Both the position numbers and the translations under genes were made by a program. 64,000 nt of DNA, taken from Fidelibacterota bacterium (GTDB lineage Bacteria; Fidelibacterota; Marinisomatia; Marinisomatales; TCS55). The notes under the pieces were generated by a model. The model was not told where the DNA came from, did not search any database, and saw nothing but the letters and a program-made list of their open reading frames with translations. The stretch is taken from contig SCKN01000001.1 of the NCBI GenBank assembly GCA_004124385.1, positions 1 to 64,000 of the forward strand, in the 5' to 3' direction. The first letter of the stretch is position 1, and each line of letters starts with the position of its first letter. Below are positions 18,410-27,364 of this stretch, piece after piece.

Positions 18410-21034
18410 ATGAGACAAACCAAACCAAATATAAAAATACTTCTAATTTTCAATTTGCTGTTCAACTTATTAATGGCACAAGAATCCTTTTTCCCTATCA
18501 TTTCCTGGGGTTACCCAACTGACACAAGTTATTATCCCATTCTTGATGAGGAAGGGTTTGATGATATATTAAATGCAAACTTTAACGGTGCTTTGGGCTG
18601 GTTTAAATATCCTTCATCCAATATAACAGTCCCTTTTGATTCTGCAGAGAGCAAAGGACTGCATTTAATTAATTCACAAATTTACTGGCCTCAGGCAGAG
18701 GGACAGTATACTGTTTATGAACCAGATAAAAATAGATTAGATGAATATTATCCCTTCCCTCATTTTGATACTACAAATGTAGTCGGTCGAACGGTAAGAG
18801 AAGATCTTACAAGCAACGAATTTGCTTGGTCAGTAGATGATGATATAGATAATGCCGGATATGTAGTTCGGGGATTAAAAAGGCCATTTAACAGGGAGCA
18901 ACAAGTTATAAGACCTGGCCATCAGGATTATGATCCATTGCATTTTTATGCAGATATCAGATTTAAAATGGATGATATCACTGGAGTACATGCTTCTGAT
19001 ACAGTTTTGATTGCAAAAGTTGTCCGAATTAGACCCACTGCCAGTGATTCTATTTTAAAAGAAAAGGTCATTTTATTCCAGGAAGTATTAGACAGCGGTT
19101 CAGTATATAGCTTTAAAAACTACAGGATACACTTTACAGTAGCGAGCGCTGGGAATGTCAATGTTTTAGATAATAGTGATAGTCTGGATTATCAAATATA
19201 CTGGAATGGCAGGGGAGATTTAAGTATAGACAATATTACTACTATGGATACCATTTACCATGATTTTACACAGGGCTTGTTTAATACTGCAATCGATAAC
19301 AAAATAAATACATATGAGAGTTATGGAGCAGATAAAACATTGTTACGCTGGTATTTGCGGGATGAACCCCATCGTGATATGTTTGAAGCCAACAAGATGT
19401 TGAATTACTATATACAGAATCGTTCTTCTGTAGGCAGTTTTCAATCCATGCCTATGAAACCACAAAACCTCATACCATATATGAAGGAATTTGTAGGCAG
19501 GATCAATCCTCAAGAACTTGTGTATCATGCGTATCCTTTTAAGGTAAATACAGAGACAGATGCTTTATCAATTAATACTTCCTTTGATCAGGCGTTAGCC
19601 TTATTTGATTCAGTAAGACAAAAAGCATATGATGTAGGGATTCCATTGTGGCTTATACCACAAATGCACCAATTTTATAATAATAGTGGGCAAGTATTAC
19701 GTTATCCGACAAATAATGAAATGAGAGCCCAGGTTTATCTAAATCTCTGTTATGCTCCTGCAGGATTTCTATATTTTCTTTATGCAACCAAAATTGATGT
19801 ACATATTGATTCTTTAGCTTCCAGATCCTTGAATAATGGTTTAACAAATTATGAATCATCTCATGAAGCGTATCTGGCATCTGAAATGACAACGAATTGG
19901 TCAGGAAGTACTGGATTGGTATGGTTTGATCCGAATTACGGTTCAAATGGTAGTTGGCGTAAAGTAGAAACTGATCCAGCAAATAATGATACTTTATGGA
20001 ATGCTGTACAGGATATAAATAAAGAACTGCAGGCACTTTCTAATGTATTGGTAAAAATGGATTTTGTGAGATCATTTTCTTCAGAGAATGTGCAAAATGC
20101 TGGTGATGATTTAATATCAGATATTTCTTCCAATACGTTCAATACTGCTTATGTACACGTGGGACATTTAACACATAAAGTTACAGGTGAAGATTATTTT
20201 TATTTGGTAAATAAACGATGTTTGTCAAATGAATCTCAAACTGTCACTGTCTCATTTTCTACACCGGGATTAAAGATTGAAGATATGTTGGCCTCACGTA
20301 TGGAGGAGGATTCCAGTTATGTTAATTATACATCTCTCAGCACAAATCAAAATACATTTACAGTAACATTGCAGCCAGGAGAAGGCAGATTATTTAGAAT
20401 TGACTCAAACAATCCATCCAGACCAACAGGATTTAAAGTAACTGGAACGCCAGGGCAAAATCCTTTATTATCTTGGAATAAAAGTCCTGATGATGATGTT
20501 ATTGGTCATTCAATCTTTCGAAAATTACCTTCTGGTAATTATGTGTATTTAACTACCGTTTACGATACGACAAAATTTAGAGATATGGAAATTACTATTT
20601 CTAGTAATCGAAATGATCCAGTTGCGCGGTATTTTGTAAGGGCAATTGATGTATTTGAACAGGAGTCTATAAATTCTATTACACGGTGGGTGCGTTATAA
20701 TGGAGGTCTTCAAAGGTTAATTGATCAAGGGATACCGGATTCTTATTTACTATTTCCAAATCATCCCAACCCCTTCAACCCTGTAACAACCATCAAATAC
20801 GCACTCCCTGAACAAAGCAATGTTCAATTGACCATATTTGATTTATTAGGCAGAAAAATAAACACCCTCAAAAACAATACAGAAGATGCGGGATGGTATT
20901 CCATTAAATGGGATGGAACAGATGAAAATGGAAAGCCACTTTCATCGGGGATGTATATTATCAAAATGTCTACTCAATCGCTGGAGAGTCAAGAAATATT
21001 TACACAATCACAGAAAGTGGTGTTAATGAAATGA
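18410..21034 (+). CDS. Large secreted protein with T9SS domain, possible TIM-barrel glycosidase-like N-terminal part
   Basis: The product has 874 residues. A signal peptide ends near LLMAQES. The first ~550 residues resemble glycoside-hydrolase-like barrels in general character (WYLRDEPHRDMF with a possible acidic active-site pair, later LVYHAYPF and PLWLIPQMHQF), but I cannot assign a family. Residues ~665-760 look like a fibronectin type III domain (PTGFKVTGTPG... YFVRAIDVFEQES). A T9SS domain (from about 20743, HPNPFNPVTT) ends the protein. It follows the FG-GAP gene by 16 bp, so the two are probably co-transcribed and may act together. Confidence 0.75.
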   Translation: MRQTKPNIKILLIFNLLFNLLMAQESFFPIISWGYPTDTSYYPILDEEGFDDILNANFNGALGWFKYPSSNITVPFDSAESKGLHLINSQIYWPQAEGQYTVYEPDKNRLDEYYPFPHFDTTNVVGRTVREDLTSNEFAWSVDDDIDNAGYVVRGLKRPFNREQQVIRPGHQDYDPLHFYADIRFKMDDITGVHASDTVLIAKVVRIRPTASDSILKEKVILFQEVLDSGSVYSFKNYRIHFTVASAGNVNVLDNSDSLDYQIYWNGRGDLSIDNITTMDTIYHDFTQGLFNTAIDNKINTYESYGADKTLLRWYLRDEPHRDMFEANKMLNYYIQNRSSVGSFQSMPMKPQNLIPYMKEFVGRINPQELVYHAYPFKVNTETDALSINTSFDQALALFDSVRQKAYDVGIPLWLIPQMHQFYNNSGQVLRYPTNNEMRAQVYLNLCYAPAGFLYFLYATKIDVHIDSLASRSLNNGLTNYESSHEAYLASEMTTNWSGSTGLVWFDPNYGSNGSWRKVETDPANNDTLWNAVQDINKELQALSNVLVKMDFVRSFSSENVQNAGDDLISDISSNTFNTAYVHVGHLTHKVTGEDYFYLVNKRCLSNESQTVTVSFSTPGLKIEDMLASRMEEDSSYVNYTSLSTNQNTFTVTLQPGEGRLFRIDSNNPSRPTGFKVTGTPGQNPLLSWNKSPDDDVIGHSIFRKLPSGNYVYLTTVYDTTKFRDMEITISSNRNDPVARYFVRAIDVFEQESINSITRWVRYNGGLQRLIDQGIPDSYLLFPNHPNPFNPVTTIKYALPEQSNVQLTIFDLLGRKINTLKNNTEDAGWYSIKWDGTDENGKPLSSGMYIIKMSTQSLESQEIFTQSQKVVLMK

Positions 21035-21050
21035 TGGATTATTTAATTAA

Positions 21051-21094
21051 AAAGCATGTGGAACGTATACAATCCGGAGGTAAAATATGATTGA
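21051..21094 (+). repeat. Direct repeat, copy 2 (galE tail in front of the sigma-54 activator gene)
   Basis: This copy carries the last 14 codons of galE with its stop, although no galE body precedes it, and contains the ribosome-binding site (GGAGG) and ATG of the next gene. It is 35/35 identical to 16827-16861 and then has one mismatch in 9 bases. Confidence 0.9.
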
Positions 21095-22298
21095 TCTGGA
21101 TCGATTGCAAAAAACAACGGGCATTATCGGGAATTCCGATGCCATAAAACAGGCACTGGAAATGATGGGCCAGGTTGCCCCAGTGGATATTTCCGTGCTG
21201 GTTACAGGCGAGTCCGGCACAGGTAAGGAAATGGTGGCCAAAGGTCTCCATAAATTCAGCAAACGGGCAAAATATGAAATGGTCACCGTCAATTGCGGAG
21301 CCATTCCCGTTGGCATCATTGAAAGTGAATTATTCGGACATAAAAAAGGCGCATATACCGGCGCCGGTGATGACCGCAAAGGCTATTTCGAAACGGCGGA
21401 CAAAGGGACCATCTTCCTGGACGAAATTGGTGAAACGCCTTTGGAAACACAGGTTAAACTACTTCGTGTATTGGAGTCCGGGGAATTCATGCGCGTGGGG
21501 GATTCCCAAACACGGCGGACGGATGTTCGTATTTTGGCAGCAACGAATAAAGATTTAAGTGATTTGGTCCAGCAGGGGAAATTTCGCCAGGATTTGTTTT
21601 TTCGATTAAAAACGGTAACGGTGAATATACCGCCGCTGCGCCAGCGCATTGAAGACTTGTCACTTTTGGTGGAGCGCTTTGCACTGGAATTCACCCGCAG
21701 TAATGATATTCCCTATCGGGGATTCATGCCGGAAGCCATCCGTCGTATGAAACAATACGATTGGCCGGGGAATGTTCGGGAATTGAAGAATTTTGTGGAA
21801 AGTATTCTGGTCATGGAAAAAGGCGAGCGCATTACAGTGGACATGGTGGAATATAAATTGGGAATGTCTCAACCGATGGGTCAAAACCAAAATCTGCCCA
21901 TGCTCATTCAGCAATCTCCGGAGCAGGCGGAACGTGAATTGATTTTGCGTCAGCTTTTATTGCTCCGCCAGGACGTGGAAACAATCAAGGCCATGATGGG
22001 GCAGGGCGGAGCTGCCGTTCAACCGGTGCCATTTTATCAAGGCGGGGATGTGAGCGATTTACCGAAAGAAATGCAGATTGATGAAAATAGCCACCATAGC
22101 ATTCGCGATGCTGCTATTGGGGATATGAATTTGGAAGAACTGGAAAAAGAAGCCATTTCCCGGACATTACAGCATTTTAATAATAATCGTCGAACTGCAG
22201 CGAAATCTTTGGGCATGAGCGAACGGACACTTTATCGGAAGATTGATCAATATGATCTTGGCCGTAAGATTAAACGGTCGAATGGAAATAATGGTTGA
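21087..22298 (+). CDS. Sigma-54-dependent transcription activator without receiver domain
   Basis: The 403-residue protein opens almost directly with an AAA+ domain: Walker A GESGTGKE (41-48), the sigma-54-contacting GAYTGA loop (88-93, a GAFTGA variant), Walker B IFLDEIGE and a sensor region AATNKDL. The C terminus has a Fis-type helix-turn-helix (NNRRTAAKSLGMSERTLYRKI). There is no N-terminal receiver or PAS domain, so activity is probably set by expression or a partner. The start has a perfect GGAGG 7 bases upstream, lying inside the galE-tail repeat. It is followed by lptE with a 1-bp gap, an order I recall from other FCB bacteria. Confidence 0.93.
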   Translation: MIDLDRLQKTTGIIGNSDAIKQALEMMGQVAPVDISVLVTGESGTGKEMVAKGLHKFSKRAKYEMVTVNCGAIPVGIIESELFGHKKGAYTGAGDDRKGYFETADKGTIFLDEIGETPLETQVKLLRVLESGEFMRVGDSQTRRTDVRILAATNKDLSDLVQQGKFRQDLFFRLKTVTVNIPPLRQRIEDLSLLVERFALEFTRSNDIPYRGFMPEAIRRMKQYDWPGNVRELKNFVESILVMEKGERITVDMVEYKLGMSQPMGQNQNLPMLIQQSPEQAERELILRQLLLLRQDVETIKAMMGQGGAAVQPVPFYQGGDVSDLPKEMQIDENSHHSIRDAAIGDMNLEELEKEAISRTLQHFNNNRRTAAKSLGMSERTLYRKIDQYDLGRKIKRSNGNNG

Positions 22299-22299
22299 T

Positions 22300-22872
22300 A
22301 TGAAAAAATATCCACAATACCGTTTCTTTTTACTTCTTACTTTATCCTTCTTCCTTATAACGGGATGCATGTTCTACTCCATGGCCGGTTCTATTCCGCC
22401 GCACATTAAAAGTATTGCCATTCCCCTCGTGGAAAACCAGACAGCAGAATTCGCCATGGCGGAAACGGTAACAGATCATTTAGTCTCCAAGTTTACGAAA
22501 GAAAATATTTTGCGTGTGACGGATGAGAAGAGTGCTGATTCTATTATGAAAGGTGTAATTTTGAAGGTGGATGATGGGCCGTATACGTACAGCAAACAGG
22601 AGGCGGTGACGGAATATCGTTTTACGGTAAGTATGAAAATGGAATGGCTGGATGTTGCCAATGATAAGGTATTGCTGACAAAACAATACTCCGGCTGGGG
22701 CGCCTATGGTTTAAGCGGCGACATCAGTACGGATGGAATTGATAATGACGGCGACGGAGCCATCGACGGCGATGATATTGATGAGATTGGCGATCCTCGG
22801 GAATTTGCCACAAAAGTGGCTGTAGAAAAAATTGCAGAAGACGTTTTGAACGATATTTTAACATCATGGTAA
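22300..22872 (+). CDS. LptE-like LPS-assembly lipoprotein
   Basis: From ATG 22300 (22291 is also possible) the product has 190 residues with a lipoprotein signal (FFLITGCMFYS) and the family start SIPPHIKSIAIPLVENQTAEF. LptE plugs the LptD barrel that inserts lipopolysaccharide in the outer membrane. Near the C terminus (residues ~145-168) there is an unusual acidic stretch (DGIDNDGDGAIDGDDIDE) like a thrombospondin-3/calcium loop, which ordinary LptE proteins lack. LptD is not in the window. Confidence 0.78.
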   Translation: MKKYPQYRFFLLLTLSFFLITGCMFYSMAGSIPPHIKSIAIPLVENQTAEFAMAETVTDHLVSKFTKENILRVTDEKSADSIMKGVILKVDDGPYTYSKQEAVTEYRFTVSMKMEWLDVANDKVLLTKQYSGWGAYGLSGDISTDGIDNDGDGAIDGDDIDEIGDPREFATKVAVEKIAEDVLNDILTSW

Positions 22873-22880
22873 ACATACTG

Positions 22881-22960
22881 CCAAGAAGACTCAAAGACAC
22901 AAAGACACAAAGATTTTAAATATAGAAATGTTATTTCTTTGTGACTTTGTGCCTTCGTGG
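22881..22960. repeat. Imperfect inverted repeat of CAAAGACA/CTTTGTG units
   Basis: The left arm (22881-22912) has three CAAAGACA-type units and the right arm (22937-22960) three CTTTGTG-type units, about 24 bp apart. It matches in style the CTTTGCG repeats at 24784 and 25141. It separates lptE from asnS and could form a hairpin in the transcript. Confidence 0.6.
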
Positions 22961-22980
22961 TTAAAAATAGAAAGGATAAT

Positions 22981-24273
22981 ATGAGTAAAGTAACGATTAA
23001 AAATTTAAAAAATCACGTAGATGAGAAAGTGACCCTCAACGGTTGGTTATATAACAAACGCTCTATCGGCAAGGTATGGTTTCTCATCCTGCGGGACGGC
23101 AGCGGCATAGCTCAATGCGTGGTCGTTAAAGGGGAAGTGGCCGATGACATTTTCGATTTGGAGCAAACACTCACTCAAGAATCATCTGTGTCCGTAACGG
23201 GTTTGGTTAAAGAAGAGCCTCGTTCTGTGGGCGGCTATGAGATTGGAGTGACAAAAGTGGAGGTGCACCAAGTCGCCGAAGAATATCCTATTTCGCACAA
23301 AGAACACGGCACATCCTTTTTGATGGATAATCGCCATCTCTGGCTGCGCTCCAAGCGGCAAACCGCCATTTTAAAAGTGAGACATCAGACCATCAAGGCG
23401 GCACGGGATTTCTTTGACAATAATGGTTTTACATTGGTGGATACACCCATTTTCACTGCCAACGCCTGCGAAGGAACTTCCAATTTGTTTGCCGTGGATT
23501 ATTTTGAGCGTTCGGCTTATTTAACCCAGAGTGGTCAGCTTTATTCCGAAGCAACGGCAGCGGCATTTGGAAAAGTCTATTGTTTCGGTCCCACATTCCG
23601 TGCGGAGAAATCCAAGACTCGTCGCCATTTAACTGAATTCTGGATGGTAGAGCCGGAAATGGCCTATTGCAATCTGGACGAGAATATGGAATTGGCAGAG
23701 CAATTTGTGGAATATGTCGTGCAGTGGTGTTTAGAGAATTGCAAGGAAGAATTGGACATCCTGGAACGAGATACATCCAAACTGGAAAATGTGAAAGCGC
23801 CCTTTCCGCGGATTACTTATGATGAAGCAGCAAAAATTCTAGCGGATAACGGTGCGGATTTTACGTACGGTTCTGATTTTGGCGGAACGGACGAAACAAT
23901 CATTTCTGAACAGTTTGATCGTCCTGTCATGGTTCATCGTTGGCCTGCGGAGATTAAAGCATTTTACATGAAACGCGATGCCGATAACGATAACCTGGCT
24001 CTGGGCGTGGATATGCTGGCTCCCGAAGGCTATGGTGAAATCATTGGCGGCGGTCAGCGTGAAGATGATTTAGCCATTTTGGAAGGCCGCATCAAAGAAC
24101 ATGAATTGGATATGAAGGATTTCAGTTGGTATTTGGATCTGCGGAAATATGGTTCCGTACCCCATTCCGGTTTTGGTTTAGGCATCGAACGGACCGTGGC
24201 CTGGATCACCGGCAGTAAACATATCCGGGAGACGATACCTTTCCCGCGGACATTGGCGAGGTTGGAGCCTTAA
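22981..24273 (+). CDS. asnS: Asparaginyl-tRNA synthetase
   Basis: From ATG 22981 (ribosome-binding site GAAAGGA) the protein has 430 residues. An OB-fold anticodon-binding domain ([18 protein letters not shown]) is followed by a class II catalytic core with motif 2 [19 protein letters not shown] and motif 3 [15 protein letters not shown]; the sequence [12 protein letters not shown] fits AsnS rather than AspS. The ORF could extend 8 codons upstream, but this would start inside the repeat and lack a ribosome-binding site. Confidence 0.95.
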   Translation: MSKVTIKNLKNHVDEKVTLNGWLYNKRSIGKVWFLILRDGSGIAQCVVVKGEVADDIFDLEQTLTQESSVSVTGLVKEEPRSVGGYEIGVTKVEVHQVAEEYPISHKEHGTSFLMDNRHLWLRSKRQTAILKVRHQTIKAARDFFDNNGFTLVDTPIFTANACEGTSNLFAVDYFERSAYLTQSGQLYSEATAAAFGKVYCFGPTFRAEKSKTRRHLTEFWMVEPEMAYCNLDENMELAEQFVEYVVQWCLENCKEELDILERDTSKLENVKAPFPRITYDEAAKILADNGADFTYGSDFGGTDETIISEQFDRPVMVHRWPAEIKAFYMKRDADNDNLALGVDMLAPEGYGEIIGGGQREDDLAILEGRIKEHELDMKDFSWYLDLRKYGSVPHSGFGLGIERTVAWITGSKHIRETIPFPRTLARLEP

Positions 24274-24729
24274 TTGTCCTTCAATAAAACACGCATTTCC
24301 ATTTTTGGCGGCAGAGACATTACAGACAGCATTTATGATGATGCCTATGAACTGGGTAAGCTTTTGGCGAAGGAAGGCTACCTTGTCTATTGTGGAGGCG
24401 GAAACGGTGTTATGGAAGCGGTATCCAAAGGTGTCAATGAAGACGGCGGTACCATCGTCGGAGTATTAAAAGGCGATACATTGGAAGAAATGAACGATTA
24501 TATTTCTATTCCATTAGCCACAAATATGGGCATTACGAGAAATGCATTATTGGCGTATAACTGCGATGTTGCGGTGGCAGTCAGTGGAAAATATGGAACA
24601 TTATCTGAAATTGCTTTTGCCATGCAATTGGAAAAACCTGTGATTGGGCTCCATAGCTGGAATCTGGAAAATTTAAAAAATGTTAATACACCAAATGAAG
24701 TTATTCAATTTATTAAAGAGAATACTTAA
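24274..24729 (+). CDS. TIGR00725-like SLOG/LOG-fold protein
   Basis: The 151-residue protein starts at a TTG directly after the asnS stop, with GGAG 8 bases upstream; no other start keeps the N-terminal strand ISIFGGRDIT. The nucleotide-binding pattern CGGGNGVMEAVSKGV and GKYGTLSEIAFA place it in the SLOG superfamily near LOG cytokinin-activating and DprA-like proteins. Its substrate is unknown. It may share the asnS transcript. Confidence 0.8.
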   Translation: MSFNKTRISIFGGRDITDSIYDDAYELGKLLAKEGYLVYCGGGNGVMEAVSKGVNEDGGTIVGVLKGDTLEEMNDYISIPLATNMGITRNALLAYNCDVAVAVSGKYGTLSEIAFAMQLEKPVIGLHSWNLENLKNVNTPNEVIQFIKENT

Positions 24730-24783
24730 AGTAAAACATGAATAATAATTCACACCAAAGTTTAAATATATTTGGGCTTTTAA

Positions 24784-24821
24784 TTTTATATTTTCTCTGC
24801 GTCTTTGCGTCTTTGCGGCTA
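24784..24821. repeat. CTTTGCG intergenic repeat, copy A
   Basis: Three CTTTGCG-like units end in CTTTGCGGCTA directly in front of the acylphosphatase gene. A near-identical copy lies at 25141-25180 in front of nadE, also ending at the following gene's start region. Confidence 0.75.
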
Positions 24822-24829
24822 TGTGTAAG

Positions 24830-25102
24830 ATGAAGGCATTCAAAGCAACAGTGTCCGGTAAAGTCCAGGGAGTCTGGTTTCGTGGCTCCACTCGCGATGA
24901 AGCGAATAAGCACAATCTTGTGGGCTGGATAAAGAATATGCCCGATGGTTCTGTATATTTAGAAGCAGAAGGTGAGGAAGAAAATTTGAAAAAATTTGAA
25001 AAATGGCTCAATATTGGTTCGTCTAATTCTTGCGTAGAAAATGTCGAGATTGAGTGGATTGAACCAGCAGAAGATTTTTCTAACTTTGATATACAATGGT
25101 AA
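24830..25102 (+). CDS. acyP: Acylphosphatase
   Basis: The 90-residue product from ATG 24830 has the standard family length and the signature GKVQGVWFRGST with the catalytic Arg, followed by GWIKNMPDGSVYLEAEG with the catalytic Asn. It hydrolyses acyl phosphates such as 1,3-bisphosphoglycerate or carbamoyl phosphate. An ATG three codons upstream (24821) abuts the repeat and is the less likely start. Confidence 0.93.
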   Translation: MKAFKATVSGKVQGVWFRGSTRDEANKHNLVGWIKNMPDGSVYLEAEGEEENLKKFEKWLNIGSSNSCVENVEIEWIEPAEDFSNFDIQW

Positions 25103-25140
25103 ACTTTAAAATAACAACCACACAGACTCAATGTCTTTTA

Positions 25141-25180
25141 ATTTTGTATTCTCTTTGCGCCTTTGCGCCTTTGCGGCTAC
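25141..25180. repeat. CTTTGCG intergenic repeat, copy B
   Basis: Units CTTTGCGC, CTTTGCGC and CTTTGCGGCTA repeat the pattern of copy A 350 bp away. An open frame through it (FSLRLCAFAAT) joins nadE in phase but is repeat-derived and not part of the enzyme. Confidence 0.75.
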
Positions 25181-25187
25181 GTTTAAA

Positions 25188-26804
25188 ATGAAGATCGCCC
25201 TCTGCCAAGTCAATCCTACCGTTGGAGCATTAGATGCCAATAAAGAGCTCATTCTTTCAAAATATAGAGAAGCTATAGAAGGCGGCGCTGATATAGTAGT
25301 ATTTCCTGAAATGGTTATTACAGGATATCCTGTAGCTGATTTATTGTACGAGGATGGATTTGTGGAAGAAAATATGGTCGTCTTGGGTGAGATTGCTGAA
25401 AAAGCGACAGTCCCATTGATTTTGGGCTATATTCACAAGGAAAACGGAGATTTATTCAATTCCGCAGCTGTATGTATACACGGAAAACAAATTTACCGAT
25501 ACGATAAAATATTATTACCAACATACGATGTGTTTGACGAACACCGCTATTTCACAGCCGGAACTGATCTGGGTTTATGCGAAGTTGAAATTAACGGGGA
25601 AACAGTCAAGCTTGGATTGGAAATATGTGAGGACCTTTGGGATGAGAATTATGATCGGAAGGTTACAGCAGAATTAAAAGCAGCCGGCTCTGAATGCATC
25701 ATCAATATTTCTGCTTCGCCTTATCATGAATTGCGCTTGAATGAACGACTAGGCCTTGTACGTAACAAAGTGCAGGAAACCCATATTCCGTTTTATTACT
25801 GCAATCTTGTTGGCGCCCAAGACGAACTCATTTTCGACGGCCAGTCATTAGCATTAAATGGTTTTGGAGAGTTGATTGGAGTCGGCAAAATATTTACAGA
25901 AGAAATCATTTATGCGGATTCTGAATCTTTTACTAGAATTGAACTCCCTCATGAAGATCGGGAGGGGGAAATGTATCATGCTCTCGTTTTGGGTGTAAAA
26001 GACTATTTTAAAAAAACGGGACATAAGTCAGCCGTCATCGGTTTAAGCGGTGGAATCGATTCATCGCTGGTGGCGTGTATTGTCGTGGATGCCCTCGGCA
26101 AAGATAATGTCCATGGCGTGTCCATGCCGTCGGTATTTTCCAGTGAGCACAGCAAAGATGATGCACGACAATTAGCTGAAAATCTTGGCATTGATTATCA
26201 AACAATTACTATTCATGAGATTGTGGATGAATACGAAAAAACGCTCCAATCTCATTTTGAAAATACGGACCGGGATGTGGCAGAGGAAAATATTCAGGCA
26301 CGGGTTCGGGGGAATTTGCTCATGGCCTTGTCCAATAAGCATCACTGGCTGGTGTTGTCCACGGGAAATAAGACAGAATTGGCGTTGGGATACTGTACAC
26401 TGTACGGCGATATGAGCGGGGGACTGGCTGTGATTTCGGATTTGTCCAAAACGGATGTGTATGGCGTGTCCAGGCGGGTGAATAAACATGCCGGTTTTGA
26501 ACGTATTCCGGAAAACTGTATTTCTAAACCGCCATCGGCAGAACTGGCTCCCGATCAAGTGGATCCCTTTGATTATGATGAGGTCAGCCCGTTGGTGGAT
26601 GCCATTGTGGAAGATCGCAAATCACTGGCGCAATTGACAGCAGATGGACATGATGAAGAATTAGTGGAAAGTTTGTACCAGAAAATTAGAATTAACGAAT
26701 ACAAGCGCCGCCAGGCAGCACCGGGAATTCGCTTAACCAAAAAAGCATTCGGTACCGGCAGACGTATGCCCATTGTGAATCACTATCGAGGAAAGAAATC
26801 GTGA
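25188..26804 (+). CDS. nadE: Glutamine-dependent NAD+ synthetase
   Basis: From ATG 25188 the protein has 538 residues in two domains: an N-terminal nitrilase-type glutaminase (VFPEMVITGYP, KILLPTYDVFDE, LGLEICEDLW with the catalytic Cys) and a C-terminal NAD synthase domain with the P-loop GLSGGIDSSLVA and STGNKTELALGY. It makes NAD from deamido-NAD, ATP and glutamine. The start is chosen because upstream codons in the same frame are repeat sequence. It overlaps the next gene by 4 bp (GTGA). Confidence 0.97.
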   Translation: MKIALCQVNPTVGALDANKELILSKYREAIEGGADIVVFPEMVITGYPVADLLYEDGFVEENMVVLGEIAEKATVPLILGYIHKENGDLFNSAAVCIHGKQIYRYDKILLPTYDVFDEHRYFTAGTDLGLCEVEINGETVKLGLEICEDLWDENYDRKVTAELKAAGSECIINISASPYHELRLNERLGLVRNKVQETHIPFYYCNLVGAQDELIFDGQSLALNGFGELIGVGKIFTEEIIYADSESFTRIELPHEDREGEMYHALVLGVKDYFKKTGHKSAVIGLSGGIDSSLVACIVVDALGKDNVHGVSMPSVFSSEHSKDDARQLAENLGIDYQTITIHEIVDEYEKTLQSHFENTDRDVAEENIQARVRGNLLMALSNKHHWLVLSTGNKTELALGYCTLYGDMSGGLAVISDLSKTDVYGVSRRVNKHAGFERIPENCISKPPSAELAPDQVDPFDYDEVSPLVDAIVEDRKSLAQLTADGHDEELVESLYQKIRINEYKRRQAAPGIRLTKKAFGTGRRMPIVNHYRGKKS

Positions 26805-27223
26805 AAAAATTCATCTTTATATTATTGATCGGGATTGTTTTTCCCCAGGAGAGAACGCCGGCAGATTTCTGGTACGGATTGGAAGAAGCAGAAAAAGTAT
26901 CGTTTGTAAATGGCGCATATTCTGCCACGTCAGCTATGAAAAGCCACCATCAGCGTCAAGTGAAAGAACAATATCTAGGAAATGATAATTGGGTACGTCC
27001 TTATTTTATTGATCGTTATTACGAAATTATTGATGAACATATTTCAAGAAATGTCGAGGGGCATATCGATATTATTTCCAAGGCAATGGATGCCTTTTAT
27101 TCCAATTCGGATAATTCCAATATTCCAGTTATGGAAGCCATTCGCATTGTGTCCATGGTTCAGGATGAAAAAGGTAAAAAAGCAAATTTGTATTTATTAA
27201 AAGCTCAAAAAAAGTATGACTAG
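26801..27223 (+). CDS. Small secreted protein of unknown function
   Basis: The 140-residue product starts at a GTG overlapping the nadE stop. A signal peptide (FIFILLIGIVFPQ) precedes a mostly alpha-helical mature part with aromatic and charged residues (ADFWYGLEEAEKVSFVNGAY, WVRPYFIDRYYEII). I do not recognise a family. The tight overlap suggests co-translation with nadE. Expected location is the periplasm. Confidence 0.7.
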   Translation: MKKFIFILLIGIVFPQERTPADFWYGLEEAEKVSFVNGAYSATSAMKSHHQRQVKEQYLGNDNWVRPYFIDRYYEIIDEHISRNVEGHIDIISKAMDAFYSNSDNSNIPVMEAIRIVSMVQDEKGKKANLYLLKAQKKYD

Positions 27224-27289
27224 TAAATTCTTGCCGCACCTAGATTCTCACCCATTTATTGAGGAAGAAAAGAAGAGTTCAAATATTTT

Positions 27290-27316
27290 CCCCACATATA
27301 TAGAAGTGGGGTTTTT
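27290..27316 (+). terminator. Rho-independent terminator after the nadE operon
   Basis: A 6-bp G/C stem (CCCCAC with GTGGGG) and a 10-base loop are followed by TTTTT. It ends the run that begins at asnS and separates it from lepA. Confidence 0.8.
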
Positions 27317-27364
27317 ATTCAACTTCTACCAATTCAATATTTAGTTCATATTAGATAACAAATA

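Noticed and set aside
21034-21090. 18-codon ORF between the T9SS gene and the sigma-54 activator gene
   Set aside because: It reads through the galE-tail repeat in another frame and is most likely accidental, although the ATGA overlap is neat.
25131-25187. N-terminal extension of nadE
   Set aside because: It encodes only the CTTTGCG repeat; the enzyme fold starts at ATG 25188.
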